Shown: one piece after another, positions 1-11,049 of the stretch
Layout of the letters: each line of letters starts with the position of its first letter
Numbering within the stretch: the first letter of the stretch is position 1
DNA from: Pinus tabuliformis
Taxonomy: Eukaryota > Streptophyta > Pinopsida > Pinales > Pinaceae
DNA: 64,000 nucleotides
Direction: 5' to 3'
Assembly: GCA_031772625.1 (NCBI GenBank)
Contig: CM062804.1
Span: 276,117,174 to 276,181,173, forward strand
Position numbers and translations under genes: made by a program
Notes under the pieces: model-generated
What the model was told of the DNA's origin: nothing
Seen by the model: only the letters and a program-made list of their open reading frames with translations
The model's database searches: none

Positions 1-10
1 GGTTGAAGAG

Positions 11-118
11 AAGGTTCTTGTGGATTTTCCCCTTGTAGAATTAGGAAAGGTTCTTGTGGATCCTTCCCTTATATTAGGACAAAAGGTTCTTGTGAATTCT
101 TCCCTTGTACTTCTAAAA
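11..118 (-). repeat. Three tandem copies of a 36-bp unit, possibly a 12-residue peptide repeat
   Basis: The string AAGGTTCTTGTG recurs at 11, 47 and 83, exactly 36 bases apart, each time followed by a variant of GATTCTTCCCTTGTA. Because 36 is a multiple of three, on the minus strand it reads as a repeated 12-residue unit (QEPF-like core, QGKNSQEPF) just downstream of the RNase H of element A. It may be the spacer between RNase H and integrase. The copies have diverged by a few substitutions and one carries a stop. Confidence 0.7.
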
Positions 119-247
119 TAGAATTGATTCGAAGCACTTTGCAATTGGATTTTGCTAGAAGCTTGGCTAAATCCTGACCTTTTACTAGCTTTGTAGTTTT
201 GATAGTTATATCAAACTCAATTATTTGAGTGATCCACCTACCTCTTT

Positions 248-1627
248 CTAACCAGTGTCAGGTTGAGTTAAAACAATTTTTACAACACCATTAGGAACAT
301 AAGCAGTAATAGGTGAATGTCGGACATACATCCTGAAAGATTTCAGGGCTTGAATGAGGGCATAGGCTTGCTTATTGATTATGTCATATTTAAGCTCGAC
401 ATCTCTCATAACCTTATTGAAAAAGGCTATGGGTTGGTCATGGGAATCTTCATTCTTTTGTAATAGGACAACAACAAGGGTTGTTTCTGAGGCAAAAGAA
501 AAGATATTGAATGGTTTAGTATAATCAGGGCCGACCAAGGTGGGAGCTTCAAAGATAGCTTTCTTGATCTAATAAAATGTATGCTTGGAAGAGTCAGTCC
601 ATTTAACTTCATGATCTTTTTAGATCATATAAGTTATATCTTTTACAATCTCTGCATAATTTGGGATGAATCTCCTTAAAAAATTAATCTTACCCAAAAA
701 AGCTTGAATTTCTTTCTTGTTTCTAAGTAAGGTCAATGTTTCAATGGTAGACACACACTTAGGATCAATTTCCACTCCTTCCTTTGAGATTATATGGCCT
801 AATAGTTTTCATTCTTTAATAGAAAACAAAGACTTTAGGGTTCAATGATATCCCAAATTTCCTACACTTGTCAAAAACCTTGTTCAAGTGCTTTAGATGT
901 TTTTGATCAGATTTAGAAAAAACAGTAATGTCATCAAGATAAATAACTACAATTTTGTTTACCTAAGCTATGAAAGCTACATCCATATCTCTCCAAATGG
1001 CATTCTAGCGTACATAAATGTACCCCAAGGTGTAGTGAAGGTTGTCTTTTCCCTGTCTACTGGATCAACATTCACTTGATTATAACCTGAAAAACCATCA
1101 AGCATAGAAAGTATTTGTGCTCATGAAACCATTTGAAGTAACTAATCCATATTGGGCAATGGGTAATTGTCCTTTAATGATGCTCTGTTAAAATTTCTAA
1201 AGTCCACACAAAGCCTAATTTCCCCATTCTTTTTCCTAACTAGAACTAAATTTGCAACCCAATTAGAATATCTACGAGGGAGAATGATATGGGCATCTAG
1301 CATTTTCTTAATTTCCCTTTCTACAGTTGGTAGAAGGGTTGGATTTATCCTCCTAAGTTTCTATTGATAAGGTTTTGCTTCTGGCTTCAAAGGAATCATA
1401 TGCTATATTAATGAAGTGTCATAGGTCTTAAGATCAACATAAGTCCATGCAAAAACATCCTTATAATTTTGGAGTAACTTAAGATACTGAGCTTTGATCT
1501 CAGGGTCTAGAGATGCACAGATTTTGATGCTTTTGACATCACCATTTTTTCCAACGTTAATTTGCTCTATGTCCCCTTCAGAAGAAATGGACTGAGGATT
1601 TTGGAGAACATCATTTCCATCAAACAA
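248..1627 (-). pseudogene. Reverse transcriptase and retroviral RNase H of element A (decayed)
   Basis: This part of pol would copy the element RNA into DNA. From 1627 down, a pre-RT connector (DVFAWTYVDLKTYDTSLI) is followed by fragments in shifting frames. These include IRLCVDFRNFNRASLKD near 1210-1250, a YLDD active site near 935 and FLGKINFLRRFIPNYAEIVK near 660-720. The RNase H follows at 538-248 (NIFSFASETTLVVVLLQKN, then DKQAY-like KQAYALIQALKSFRMY). In the RNase H the usual first catalytic Asp of an S/D-ASD type motif reads S (FSFASE), which is common in this lineage. Several stops and indels make it non-functional. Confidence 0.85.
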
Positions 1628-1920
1628 TTTTTCTAAAGGTTGCCTTTTGGAATAAAATTGTCAGACATTTGAATAATATTATGATCAACAATTTTTGAAC
1701 TGAAATCTGATGTATCATTCTCACTTGTATTTTCATTTATTCCAGATCTATCTTCATCAATTTGTAGAAGAGAAAATTGATCTACAAGTTGCAAAAAAGA
1801 TTTCAAGTGTTCATCATATTCAAAAAATTGCTGATGTTTCAGATTTTCTGGGATAGATGGGCTATACTTGACTTGTATTTGGTAGAGTACATTAGTCTAA
1901 TCATGAATTTTTAATGAACT

Positions 1921-2312
1921 AGTAGAAACATCTAAGGCATGTGCATGAATATTCTGATCTCTTGGAATATAAGTCAAATTAAAGGCATCAAAGAAGTTTT
2001 CAACTAAATCCCATACTTCATTTCAGTAAGACCTAAGTCTAGGATGTTTATTCTGGAATATACTTCTCACTTGTTTGACAATAAGCTATGAATCAGTAAA
2101 AACACTTAAGTTTTGAACCTTTAAGCTTTTGGCTAATTGCAATCCTAAAATGAAAGCTTCATATTCAGCCACATTATTTGTAACTTCGAAGTCAAGCTTA
2201 CATGATTTGGTAATGTTTTCTTTTTTCTGGTGATATTAAAACTACTTTAGATCCTGATCCATATTTTGTACTAGAGCCATCAAAGAATATTTTCCACATA
2301 TCAGTTTTATTT
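1921..2312 (-). pseudogene. Archaeal-type RNase H domain lying between protease and RT (element A)
   Basis: The minus strand reads MWKIFFDGSSTKYGSG near 2309-2262. After a one-base shift in an A-run near 2221-2226 it continues LDFEVTNNVAEYEAFILGL near 2190-2140, then VFTDS-stop-LIVKQV near 2105-2080 and IPRDQNIHAHALD near 1965-1930. These match the D, E and D catalytic stations of an archaeal-type RNase H. The fourth station, usually ADALA, reads HAHALD, so its Asp is displaced or lost. Two in-frame stops (TAG after TDS, TGA after RLRSY) and the frameshift make it a pseudodomain. In typical Tat elements this domain follows the retroviral RNase H; here it clearly precedes the RT, which makes the order unusual. 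Confidence 0.8.
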
Positions 2313-3085
2313 GGTACTGGACTTTCAATTACATCTTCAATTTTAACTTGAGTTTCATGCACTTGGTTTGAAGAGAGTTGAAAGCAACCAAAATCTTGGT
2401 CAATTGCATAAATGGGATGGTTCCTTGGCTGGTCTGTTTTACAAACAGTGTGTACAAATCTCACCTCCCTATATAATCTTAGTTGTTCTCCCCCATAAAC
2501 TAGAATATTAGAATAAGACATATCCATTTGAAGAGTTCCCCCTAATTTGGAACAACAAGACCTTGAAAGGAGCATTCCAAATTTGGGAAGGATATCTGTG
2601 ACAACTATATGAAGTACTATACTTTTCACTAGAATTTGGGAAAGGGTGACTACTAAATCCTTAATCAATCCTAAGCAAGGCACCCTCTTAGAATCAAAGG
2701 TGTACAAGTCATGATAGGATCTAGTTATGTCAAGTTTCAAAAGATCCATGATAGTTTTTGGCATGAGTTTATGTCATGCTCCAGAATCAAGCATACAATT
2801 ATACAACATGGAATAATTTTTCTTAAGAGTTACATAGAAAGGAGGCACTATTTCATCTATCATATCTGAGTTTGGGCCAAAAACCACTGCTGGTTTTTCA
2901 TCTTGCAGACTAATGATATCACCTTTAGCATCAACCGAGGTATTTTGTATCCATTTGGAGACTTGATTTTTATACCCAGGGTTCTTAGAAAGTTTTGAAA
3001 GAGGAATTGGGATTTTAAATCTTTCTAACTCTTTTTCAACATTAAAAGTAGTCAATGCATTTTTGTCATTTTGAGGGAATATCAA
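2313..3085 (-). pseudogene. Aspartic protease of element A (decayed)
   Basis: The minus strand encodes a retropepsin-like module. A spacer (3085-2820) leads to the catalytic triad LDSGA at about 2787-2775. A TGA stop follows immediately, then the rest of the domain (MPKTIMDLLKLDITRSYHDL at 2764 onwards, and a C-terminal LPKFGMLLSRSCCSKLGGTL block near 2590-2530). The DSG triad is intact but the stop directly after it breaks the enzyme. The reading continues without a frame change into the archaeal-type RNase H, so protease and RNase H were one polyprotein segment. Confidence 0.75.
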
Positions 3086-3401
3086 TTGGTTGTTCTAATG
3101 GTTGAATAAAAGTAGTTTGAGTTTGAGCAGCTTTGGCATGAGGTTCAATTACTGGATTTCCCTTAGGAGGTATTCCAGGGCAAGGCCTTGGCCTAAGGTC
3201 ATATCTTTTGTTCAACTCTACATTAAAAAATTCAGGGAAAGCATGGTATTTAGAAACCTGTGAAGATTCTTGATCTTCTTGAACCTGATTTTGTTGTGAC
3301 AGAGGAATGATAATGGTTTGATCAGAGGAAGTATCCAAAGTATTTATATATTCAGTGATGTTCATAGTATTATCATCAAGTTTCTGGTCATCTATCAACA
3401 A
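3066..3401 (-). pseudogene. Gag-protease linker of element A
   Basis: An open stretch of 111 codons on the minus strand, rich in Gln, Pro and acidic residues, with no enzyme motif (RYDLRPRPCPGIPPKGNP is its most distinctive segment). It overlaps the start of the protease reading by a few codons in another frame. It sits where a gag C-terminus or gag-pol spacer is expected. The ATG is probably internal and the original frame continued from gag. Confidence 0.5.
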
Positions 3402-3615
3402 AGGAGTGGGAACCTGCTGATCATTACTAGGTCTCTGAAGAATTCGTAATGGTGGGTTTCTTTGATACTAACCTTGATTTTGATTTTGGGGCCTAGAAAC
3501 TATTTTTTGAGTTGTTCTAGGTTGAGTCTCAATCTTGGAAATTCTATTAGATAGATTTCTAAGAAGAGAAGTTATTTCATATATTTTAGAATCTTCAGTT
3601 TTAGTCTTAGAGGAA

Positions 3616-4866
3616 TTAGAAGCCTCTGGTGTTGATTTGAGTTTTCTTTGGGCCTTTTTCCTCTTTAGATTTTAAAGTAGTTGAAGCAGCCCTGTTTTCT
3701 TCTACCTCAATAGCATTTGTTTGCATATCTTCAAGAGTTCTTGAAGTTCTCTCTCTCAACATAACAACAAAATCATCATCAAAGGCTTTAGAAAATCCAG
3801 ACTTTGCTGCTGCTACAGGGGGTTTACAATCAAGGGGAATTTTATGATAAAATTTATTGAATCTTTTGATAAAGTCGGATACAAGTTCACCAAAATTTCT
3901 TTTAAGTTCATCAAAATCAGTAAGAAAGTAAAGAGGATCTTTTTTCACACCCCACTAGTTTTTAAATATAGTTGTAAGCTCTTCCCAATTTCTAATGGTA
4001 TTTGTAGGTAACTGCCAAAACCAAATTCTTACATTTCCTTCAAGTGACTGTACAAACAGCCTCATGTAAAATTTTTCTCATTTAATATTCATGTTATCTG
4101 CAAAGTCTAAAAAGGTCTGAAGATGGTCTTCAACAGAAGGACTAGTCTATCCATTATACATGGGAAAGTATTTCAAGTATCCAGCTAGGAATGCATCATG
4201 ATTAGGAGGTAAGACTAAAGCTACATATATAGCCTGTACAATAGGTTGGAAAGCCATAGTGGGAGGTGGTGTATGAGGTGTTTGTGTGGATGTAGAAGTT
4301 GTAGAAGATGGAGAATAAGTTGAAGAAGGTGATTGAGGGGTTGAAGAACTAGTTGGAGGTGAAGAAGGAGGTGATCTCCTTAGTGATTTCAAAGTAGTCC
4401 TATGAACTAAATTTTGGACTTGTGGATGAATAACTTCCTTTGTTTCAAACTGTGGATTTGAATACACTGAGAAGGTCTCTTTGGGTTGTTTAGAAGTAGA
4501 AGCTTCAGGTTGTCCAAAAGTGGGAGGAAATGAATAAGTGGTAGGGGATATGAAATCTGTTTGTTTATATTCTCGTAAATTAACACCCAACTCAGATTCA
4601 GTTTTAGGAGATCCTAGTGGTAGTGAGGGTTCTGGATGAGTTTCAAATGAATGAATGAGGAATGCTAATTTAAAATCAACTCCTCTCCTCAAAAGTTCAA
4701 CAACCCTAGGTGATAGGTGGGAGTAATCTGGACTAGATGGAATGTTTTTATAAGGATCAAATGATGGTAAATATTTTGAATGAAATACTGAAGAAGAAGA
4801 AGAAGAAGAGGGTTGATGTCCCCTTTCAGAACTTGATTTTCTAAGAATTTTTTTAGGATCAGACAA
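3616..4866 (-). pseudogene. Gag of element A (broken capsid gene)
   Basis: Two long minus-strand stretches belong together. The first (4866-4147, 239 codons) starts MSDPKKILRKSS and is Ser/Pro/Thr-rich and disordered, with poly-Ser and a PPSSPPTSSST tract. It ends at HDAFLAGYLKYFPMYNG and a stop. After about 200 bases of fragments in which SVEDHLQTFLDFADNM and VRIWFWQLP can be read, the second (3948-3616, 110 codons) carries DPLYFLTDFDELKRNFGE and SDFIKRFNKFYHKIP. This pattern is that of the plant Retrotrans_gag domain. No zinc knuckle was recognised. The A at 4866 lies about 190 bases inside the LTR, a normal leader distance. Confidence 0.75.
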
Positions 4867-5030
4867 AGGATCAACTAGGTTACCTTCTGAATGAGATTTG
4901 TTGTGCTTAAAAGGTTCCAGTTTGAGAGAGTGGAGTCGCTAGGTGAAAGATTTTAACCTCTCTAGACCTTTAATCACCTTAAAGGAATAAAATACATATC
5001 ATTGCCACTGGAAAACTTCATGAAATTTGA

Positions 5031-5049
5031 GTCCCCGACAATGGTGCCA
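5031..5049 (-). promoter_or_regulatory. Primer-binding site of element A (tRNA-Asp-like)
   Basis: On the minus strand the sequence just inside the LTR reads TGGCACCATTGTCGGGGAC. It matches the complement of a plant tRNA-Asp 3' end (TGGCGCCGTTGCCGGGGA) except for transitions at positions that would be CpG or CpNpG cytosines. The site fixes the element orientation and the inner LTR edge. Confidence 0.65.
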
Positions 5050-5055
5050 ATTTGA

Positions 5056-6196
5056 TGTTGTACCTCTGAGATAATAGTGGTCAGTTATCAAAGCCAAAGC
5101 ATCTAAGATAAATGTTTTGGGGGTTTTTGTTTTGATTTGGGAGACCAATGAATAATAAAAAAAAAAAATTGATATACATAACCCTTTGAATAATATCAAT
5201 ATCTCAGAAGGGGCTACTATAAAATTTCACACAATGATAATGCTTGAATAGTGGTGAGCAGAAAACAAAAAATAATATGATTATCACAATTCTCGGATAG
5301 ACAATTACATAATCATAAGTATGAAAACCTCTTACTAATGTTTAGAAGGTTCCAAAGAATATGCTTATGCTTACAACAAGATGCTAACGATTTATTGATT
5401 CAGAGGGGATAAATTAAACACACAGTCCATTAATCCATTCTCCTTAATGGTTATCACTTCAGAAAGCTTATAGTAATAGATTGAAACACAATTATTCCTA
5501 CCTAGTTATCTCTGTAAAGTCATAAGAATATGAAGAAAAACATAATAAGTAATATTGAAAAATCTTACATGAAACACAAACTATGCAAAATAGAATTCAA
5601 AATCCTTTGTTTCATATTAAGGTTCGAGAAAAGTCAAGTACATCAAATGTCTAGAAATGCTTCATCAAGGGTGCAACCAAGTTGAAATCTGAATAGTGAG
5701 TAATGACCAACAAAAAATGAACCCCTTCATAACTCGAGAAGAGAGTTATTTATACAAAAATAAGATAATATCCTAAACTGTTTAAGGATCTATTCTAGGA
5801 AAAGGAAGAATCTTCATTCAAGAAGATAGAGACAACTATAGAACTGCTTCTTGTTGTCCCTATTATTTAGGTTCTGCTGGCTTTGGTTTTTGATATTTTT
5901 CCTTTTAAGCTGCTTGTCTGTTTGATCTTTACGCTAGATGTGATGTTCACTTATGATCTTTCATCTAATACACTTTGACCTCTATGAATATCCTTTACTG
6001 TGTCCTTTTACCTTTACTGTACATTTCAAGTTTTTACTGTATATTTCAACAATAAATCATTTAACTTTTATGTCTCAGCATCAGGTAATTTGGATTTTGA
6101 TCGTCTCATTTGTCCTTAACTGTATGCAGGATTTTGATGCATTTTCTTTCAAACCTGGAACAACAGGTTTCGTATGATCACCTACAAAGCACAACA
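5056..6196 (-). repeat. 5' LTR of element A
   Basis: Read on the minus strand this segment begins TGTTGTGCTTTGTAGG and ends GAGGTACAACA, giving short inverted ends, and is followed within seven bases by the primer-binding site. It is about 1.14 kb. A TATA-like TATAAATAA lies on the minus strand at 5747-5754. Without the partner LTR the outer boundary at 6196 is a best guess. Confidence 0.55.
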
Positions 6197-8038
6197 AATG
6201 TTAAGAAAAAAACAGGTTGGTAGGGAGGTCCGAAATGGCTTCATTTTGAGTTGAAAGATCTATGGAAGGAGTCCAGAGCGTTATCAGAAGGTAAACAATG
6301 GTTATATGGGTTGTAGAGGCTTAGGGTGGTGTAGGAGGGTTTCTATAGGTTTTTATGTGTAAACGAGCGAAAAGAGCGAAGGTGAGGTTTTAACGTTTAA
6401 ACGAGTAAACACTCAACTTTTCATAATTTTGGCGCAAAGTAGAGTGAATAAGGAATACCACGTTTGGGAGTATGGTGGAGTGGTAAGTGGAGCCATCACA
6501 TCACTTTTGTGGCGAAGTTTGGTTTTAGAGGGGGTCACCCGATCTACTCTGTTGGCTGACACATAGCACTAGGGGGTGTGTGAAAAACTACCTTATCGGG
6601 CGAGTAAGGTTTGGTAATCAGGCCAACCCGATATGGATGTGGTGCATTGGATGAGAGCGCCTTTGATCTAATAGTGGTTAGGTGATAAAGCAGCATGGAG
6701 GAAAAAGGGAAGAGAAATGGAGGGGCTTGGTGGGTTAATTACAGCGGTATCACGCTTAATTACATGTTTAAACTTAGATTAGGCGATTGGGATGATTAAC
6801 AGAGGTTCAATTAACTTTATCGTGAATCGATAAGTTAATGGGTTTTGGGTGAAATATATAGTTTTAAAGTTAAAACAAGGTTTCAGGATATTTATGTAAA
6901 AGGAATTAATAATATATGGGAATGGGTATTTTAGGGATTTAATATATTAAATTAAACTTAATATGAATATGAGCGGAAAGAAGATATGTTAAGTATAATT
7001 AAATTTGGAATTATATGCTTGTCATCCACATACATTAGTACTTAAGATAAAACTCATTTTGTGAGTGAAAGGGGAATTAACATGGGATTTCCATTTTTCC
7101 TAGGCAAATGGTGTTTAGCCTTAGGAAAAGGGATTTTTTGGGGAAATGAAGAAAGATGACTTTTGTGAAGGGAATTCTAATATTTAGTACCTATAATTCA
7201 TTGAGCCGAGGGTCTGTTTCCATCAAAAGTCAGAGAAATGCTCTAAGCCTTTATGACTGAAGATTTTAGTATTGGAGACCATTTGGGAAGGGGAAATTAA
7301 TAACTATGTAGTGGAAGATGAGATGAAATGAGGGGGAAGTTAACTAATCAATTGTGAACTTCAACAACCTTTTTTCTACTTCCCTTTGCTTATCCTAACA
7401 ATTTTCTTCACTTAATGGGTGCATTTAAGCTAGCAAACCATTTTCTTTTCCTTTTTTGTTTTGAAAAACAAACTATCTAATTCTAACCTCATAACATCCA
7501 AGGGCTTAGATTAAACTAATGAGCTCCTTATTATTCTATACCTAACTACTAATCTGCCAAGATTAAACAGTTTGGCTAGATCTTATTCTCCAACTATAAA
7601 CATGAAAATTAAAGCATGAAGCAATCAAGATTAAACTATTTGATTGTCATGGGTTATGGAATTTATGACAAGCTACACACAATCATTATTTTGCATAAAA
7701 AGGTAAAATAGTAGTGGCAATTGAACTTGCACACTTTCAAAGTTTATTTCTTTTTCTTTTCTCTCTAACCTAAGATTTTGTTTTTTTCCTTGATTTTTTA
7801 GGGCATCTGTCTTGACATTTTCTTTGATATGGACATATTTATGAAAATATTTCCTAACATTTTTATTTAAAATTATTCTTTTCCATATCCTATCTTAACA
7901 TTTTGTAAACATATTTTTCATTTTTTGACTAATTTATTCTATCTTATCAAAACCAAAAAACGCTACAACATTTTCCATTGTGTCCTACCTATAAAAACAC
8001 ATATGCCATCGTTTTACATTTCTCCAATTTCTACAGTA
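6197..8038. other. Flanking DNA without a recognised gene
   Basis: I see no coding domain, RNA gene or LTR boundary here. The first 600 bases are moderately GC-rich for the window and contain several short repeats of AAACGAG. The rest is AT-rich with many short homopolymers. It is the left flank of element B, whose target duplication starts at 8039. Confidence 0.5.
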
Positions 8039-8043
8039 CTTCC
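8039..8043. repeat. Left target-site duplication of element B (CTTCC)
   Basis: CTTCC directly precedes the LTR at 8044 and recurs immediately after the other LTR at 15743-15747, as expected for a 5-bp staggered integrase cut. Confidence 0.9.
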
Positions 8044-9581
8044 TGATCTGATAATCACCCTATGAGTGACATCAGTTGAAGATTTATTAAACAAAGGTAT
8101 TACAGACTCATGTGCTGGTGTGTGTTCTATGTTATTTAAGCAACGGATTGATCATATTGCCAATACATAGACATTTAAATGGAAAGACAACATAGAAATA
8201 CAGTAAGCAAACACAAAGACACGATAATTTTAATAAGGAGTTCACCCTATTCTCCAGGGCAACGTCTCCGGTCCAACTTTTAGTGGTGGCCTCGTTTTAT
8301 TGTGTCTTGAAGCAGAGAATTACAATGCAGGGACTCAATGTGAGTTCTCCTGAAGTAGGTTTGCTTGGCAGGGTGGTTCTTGGATTCCCCAAGCCACTTA
8401 AATACACAAACTTCTTCTTCCTACCAGTTTTGTGACTTTCTGGTCTACAGTGGAAAGAGCCTAATGTGGTGCTCAGTTCAGATAGATCCTCTATGGGATG
8501 GCTCAGATCTCTCAAGCCTCTGGTGCTCGATGCTGCCTTTGGTCAGCTCGGCCCTCTGTCCTCTTTTGCTTTTGCTTCATTGTCTTCTTTCTCTGTGTAT
8601 TCTATCCTCCTCTCGGGATTCTGGTCTCTTTGTCTTCTTCCTTCGTCTCTCGGACTGTTCTCTGACTTGACTGTCTTTCCTTTTGTATTTTGTCTCTCTG
8701 TTCATGGCTTTGATGCCATTCAAACCCATACCTGTTCGGCTACTCTTCCGCCTCCATCCATCCTCTTCCGCCTCCATCCATTCACCTTCTATAGCTGTGC
8801 TTGGAGTTCCCTGTTCGGTGTCATCATCAACGCTTAGGGAGTGGCCACGTATCCTCCTCTAAACAACGCCAGCCTGCTTCGTCGGTTCGTTTCTTTAGTT
8901 ACGTTGTGGATGTGTTCTTCCTCCACCGTGGTGGTCAAACGGATTACAAATCCTTTTAAAACATGGCGTGTTCCTTCATTGATTCCGATTCCTCCATCGG
9001 GCATGATCTTAGCCGTCCGATCTAGGTCCCTAGATCCAACACCATACGCATGTTTCGTGTGGTTGACTTTCTCGACCTTTAGTGCGTGATCAATGACAGT
9101 TTTCTCTCACCTCCATTTGCCACGCATTGATCGATGAATGGAATCGCTCCGCTCTCGTCCAAAACCTCTTGCCATTTGAGGGCACCCCGATCAAAATTGT
9201 CGATTTTCTAGAGCGCAGGTCCCGCCTTTGTACTTTCAACACTTTTTCCTTTTCGCCTGCAATTCTCTAGCTTCCCATGTGTCCATGTGCTCGGGCTTCC
9301 TCCTTCATGACCTTGTTCGCCCAGCAATGTGCCGCTAATCGCGCATCAAAAACCACCTCATTTTCCCGATTGGGGGCTCCCAGGGACTACTTTCACCTCT
9401 TGCGCAGTCTCCTTGGGCCTCGGTCAACGCACTTTGACCGAGGTCCTCATCGTTCCATGCTAGCTACCATTTCCACTAGTTCAAGGTGTTTTTGATCGCT
9501 GTTTTGGATTCTTTAGAGATTTGTTTCGACCAAATACAGTCAGGGTTCTTTGGCAGTCTTCTATGGATTCGATTCGGATCA
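8044..9581 (-). repeat. 3' LTR of element B
   Basis: Starts TGATCTGATAATCACC and ends GATTCGGATCA in + orientation, nearly inverted termini (TGATCTGA/TCGGATCA; the partner LTR has TCAGATCA). It is 1,538 bp, 55 bp longer than the other LTR. Part of the difference is a tandem 20-bp duplication at 8743-8782 and a segment around 9310-9350 that is missing from the partner. Confidence 0.9.
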
Positions 9582-9593
9582 TGGCCTTCCCAC
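9582..9593 (-). promoter_or_regulatory. Polypurine tract of element B
   Basis: The minus strand reads GTGGGAAGGCCA directly before the 3' LTR. This is the expected priming site for plus-strand DNA synthesis, although slightly pyrimidine-interrupted. Confidence 0.6.
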
Positions 9594-9654
9594 TGAAAAA
9601 TATTTTGGACCACCAAAAGTTGGTTTTCTTTCAAGCATCGACTAAGTGAGGGTA

Positions 9655-10074
9655 CTACTTTCTCACTCGTACAATCTCAACCCATTTTGCACTACTCAGC
9701 TTTGAACCTTTGAGTCCAATTCTAAGGTAGTGAACATCTCCCCTATGCGTTGTCCTTACCTTTCTGTCCAAGACTGTGTCTTCCTGTAATTCATTCAGAT
9801 ATTCAGGTAGCAGGTCATCAACTGAAGGAAATTGACTTTGCTCTTCAGGGTCCTCAATCATTGAAGGTTCAAACAACCTCAAGCAATATGCATTTACGAT
9901 TGAGTAGATGTGCATGTAAGCTGGTAGATCAAAGTGAAAAGCATTTTCACCAATCTTCTCAAGTATCTTGAAGGGTCCATACCTGATGGGTTTTAGCTTT
10001 TTACCTTCTCCTTGCATCTTGTCCTTGCTGATATACAGCCAGACCTGGTCTCCAACTTGAAAACTATGCTCCAT
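9655..10074 (-). pseudogene. Integrase C-terminal and chromodomain-like tail of element B
   Basis: A 139-codon open stretch. It begins MEHSFQVGDQVWLYISKDK and YGPFKILEKIGENAFHFDLP, the SH3-like integrase C-terminal fold that binds DNA. It ends with LQEDTVLDRKVRTTHRGD and LRIGLKGSKLSSAKWVE, which resembles a degenerate chromodomain found at the C-terminus of some chromoviruses. The ATG is internal to pol. It is the longest open piece of integrase left; the core domain lies upstream in broken frames. Confidence 0.7.
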
Positions 10075-10860
10075 TTGATGCTTATCATGATTTGCCTTGT
10101 ATTTGGCTTGGCTCTTATCCAGTTGTTCCTGTAGTGCCTGGTGGATCTCCTGGATCTATTCAATGAACCTAGTTGCGTTGTCCACTTCACTCTATCCATC
10201 AACTATGGTATCTTTACCAAAGACAAAATCCAAAGGAGACCGTGGTGTGAAACCGAAACAGGTCTCAAAAGGATATCTCTGTGTAGAAGAGTGTTTGGCT
10301 CTGTTGTAAGCATGCTGCACATAACACAAGTGTTCATCGCAAAGCTTAGGATGTTTGCTGCAATATCCTGTTAGTAACTAGATGACTATCTTCTTAACTA
10401 CTTCTGTCTAGCCATTGGTTTGTGGATGAAAAGCTGTACTTTTCTTTAATTTGGTGTCCATCAATTCCCACAGACTCGACCAAAACTTCCCCACAAATCG
10501 GGTGTCTCGATAATATATAATGGAAGTTGGTAATCCAAAATGAACCCATACATGTTCAAAGAACAATTTTGCAGTTTGTTCAGCTGTAATCTGTTTACTA
10601 CAAGGTATTTAAATACACATTTTACTGAACCTATCCACAATAACATATAGATAATCATGACCTTTCCTAGATTTAGGCAGTCCTCCAACAAAATCCATGG
10701 AAACACTTTCCCAAGGGTGAGAAGGAACTAGCAATGGAGTGTACAAGCCTAGTTTTCTATTGCTGGGCTTACTTTTAGCACACATGGCACATCCTCTTAC
10801 ATATCTAGAAACTGTCTCATTCACTTTCGGCTAATAGCAGAAACTTTGCAGCTGTGCAAC
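10075..10860 (-). pseudogene. Integrase zinc-binding and core region of element B (broken)
   Basis: The minus strand at 10824-10612 reads RYVRGCAMCAKSKP (second half of the HHCC zinc finger) and WESVSMDFVGGLPKSRKGHD followed by VIVDRFSKM, which holds the first catalytic Asp of the integrase core. The core then continues in a different frame (10706-10461, fragments IYYRDTRF-like and SLNMYGFI). Several stops and at least two frameshifts occur before the C-terminal domain at 10074, so integrase is inactive. Confidence 0.75.
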
Positions 10861-11049
10861 TATTTTACTTACCCCAAAGTGACCTGATATCAGAGAAGTG
10901 TGTGCTTCCCTAATTATTTTTACCCTCTCAGTTTGTGGAATTCAGAGTTTCCCACAATGATACAAGAGTTGGTCCTTCACATGATAGTCCAATTCTTCTA
11001 CTCTTTTTCCTTGACTCAAAGTTGCATATACATCCTTAAAGTCCATATC

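Larger units (their letters stand above)
1..6196 (-). mobile_element. Element A: partial Tat-like Ty3/gypsy retrotransposon, 5' LTR to RNase H
   Basis: Read on the minus strand, the order is LTR (6196-5056), primer site, gag, protease, an archaeal-type RNase H, reverse transcriptase and retroviral RNase H. The element then leaves the window at position 1, so integrase and the 3' LTR are not visible. Every coding domain carries stops or frameshifts, so the copy is dead. The archaeal-type RNase H points to the Tat branch of the non-chromoviral gypsy elements, although its position is unusual. The 5' LTR boundary is inferred from terminal TGTTGT/ACAACA and the adjacent primer site; no target duplication can be checked because the other end is missing. 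Confidence 0.8.

Noticed and set aside
8297..9495. Several ORFs duplicated at 14328-15656
   Set aside because: Both sets lie in the LTR pair of element B; their repetition reflects the LTRs, not genes.
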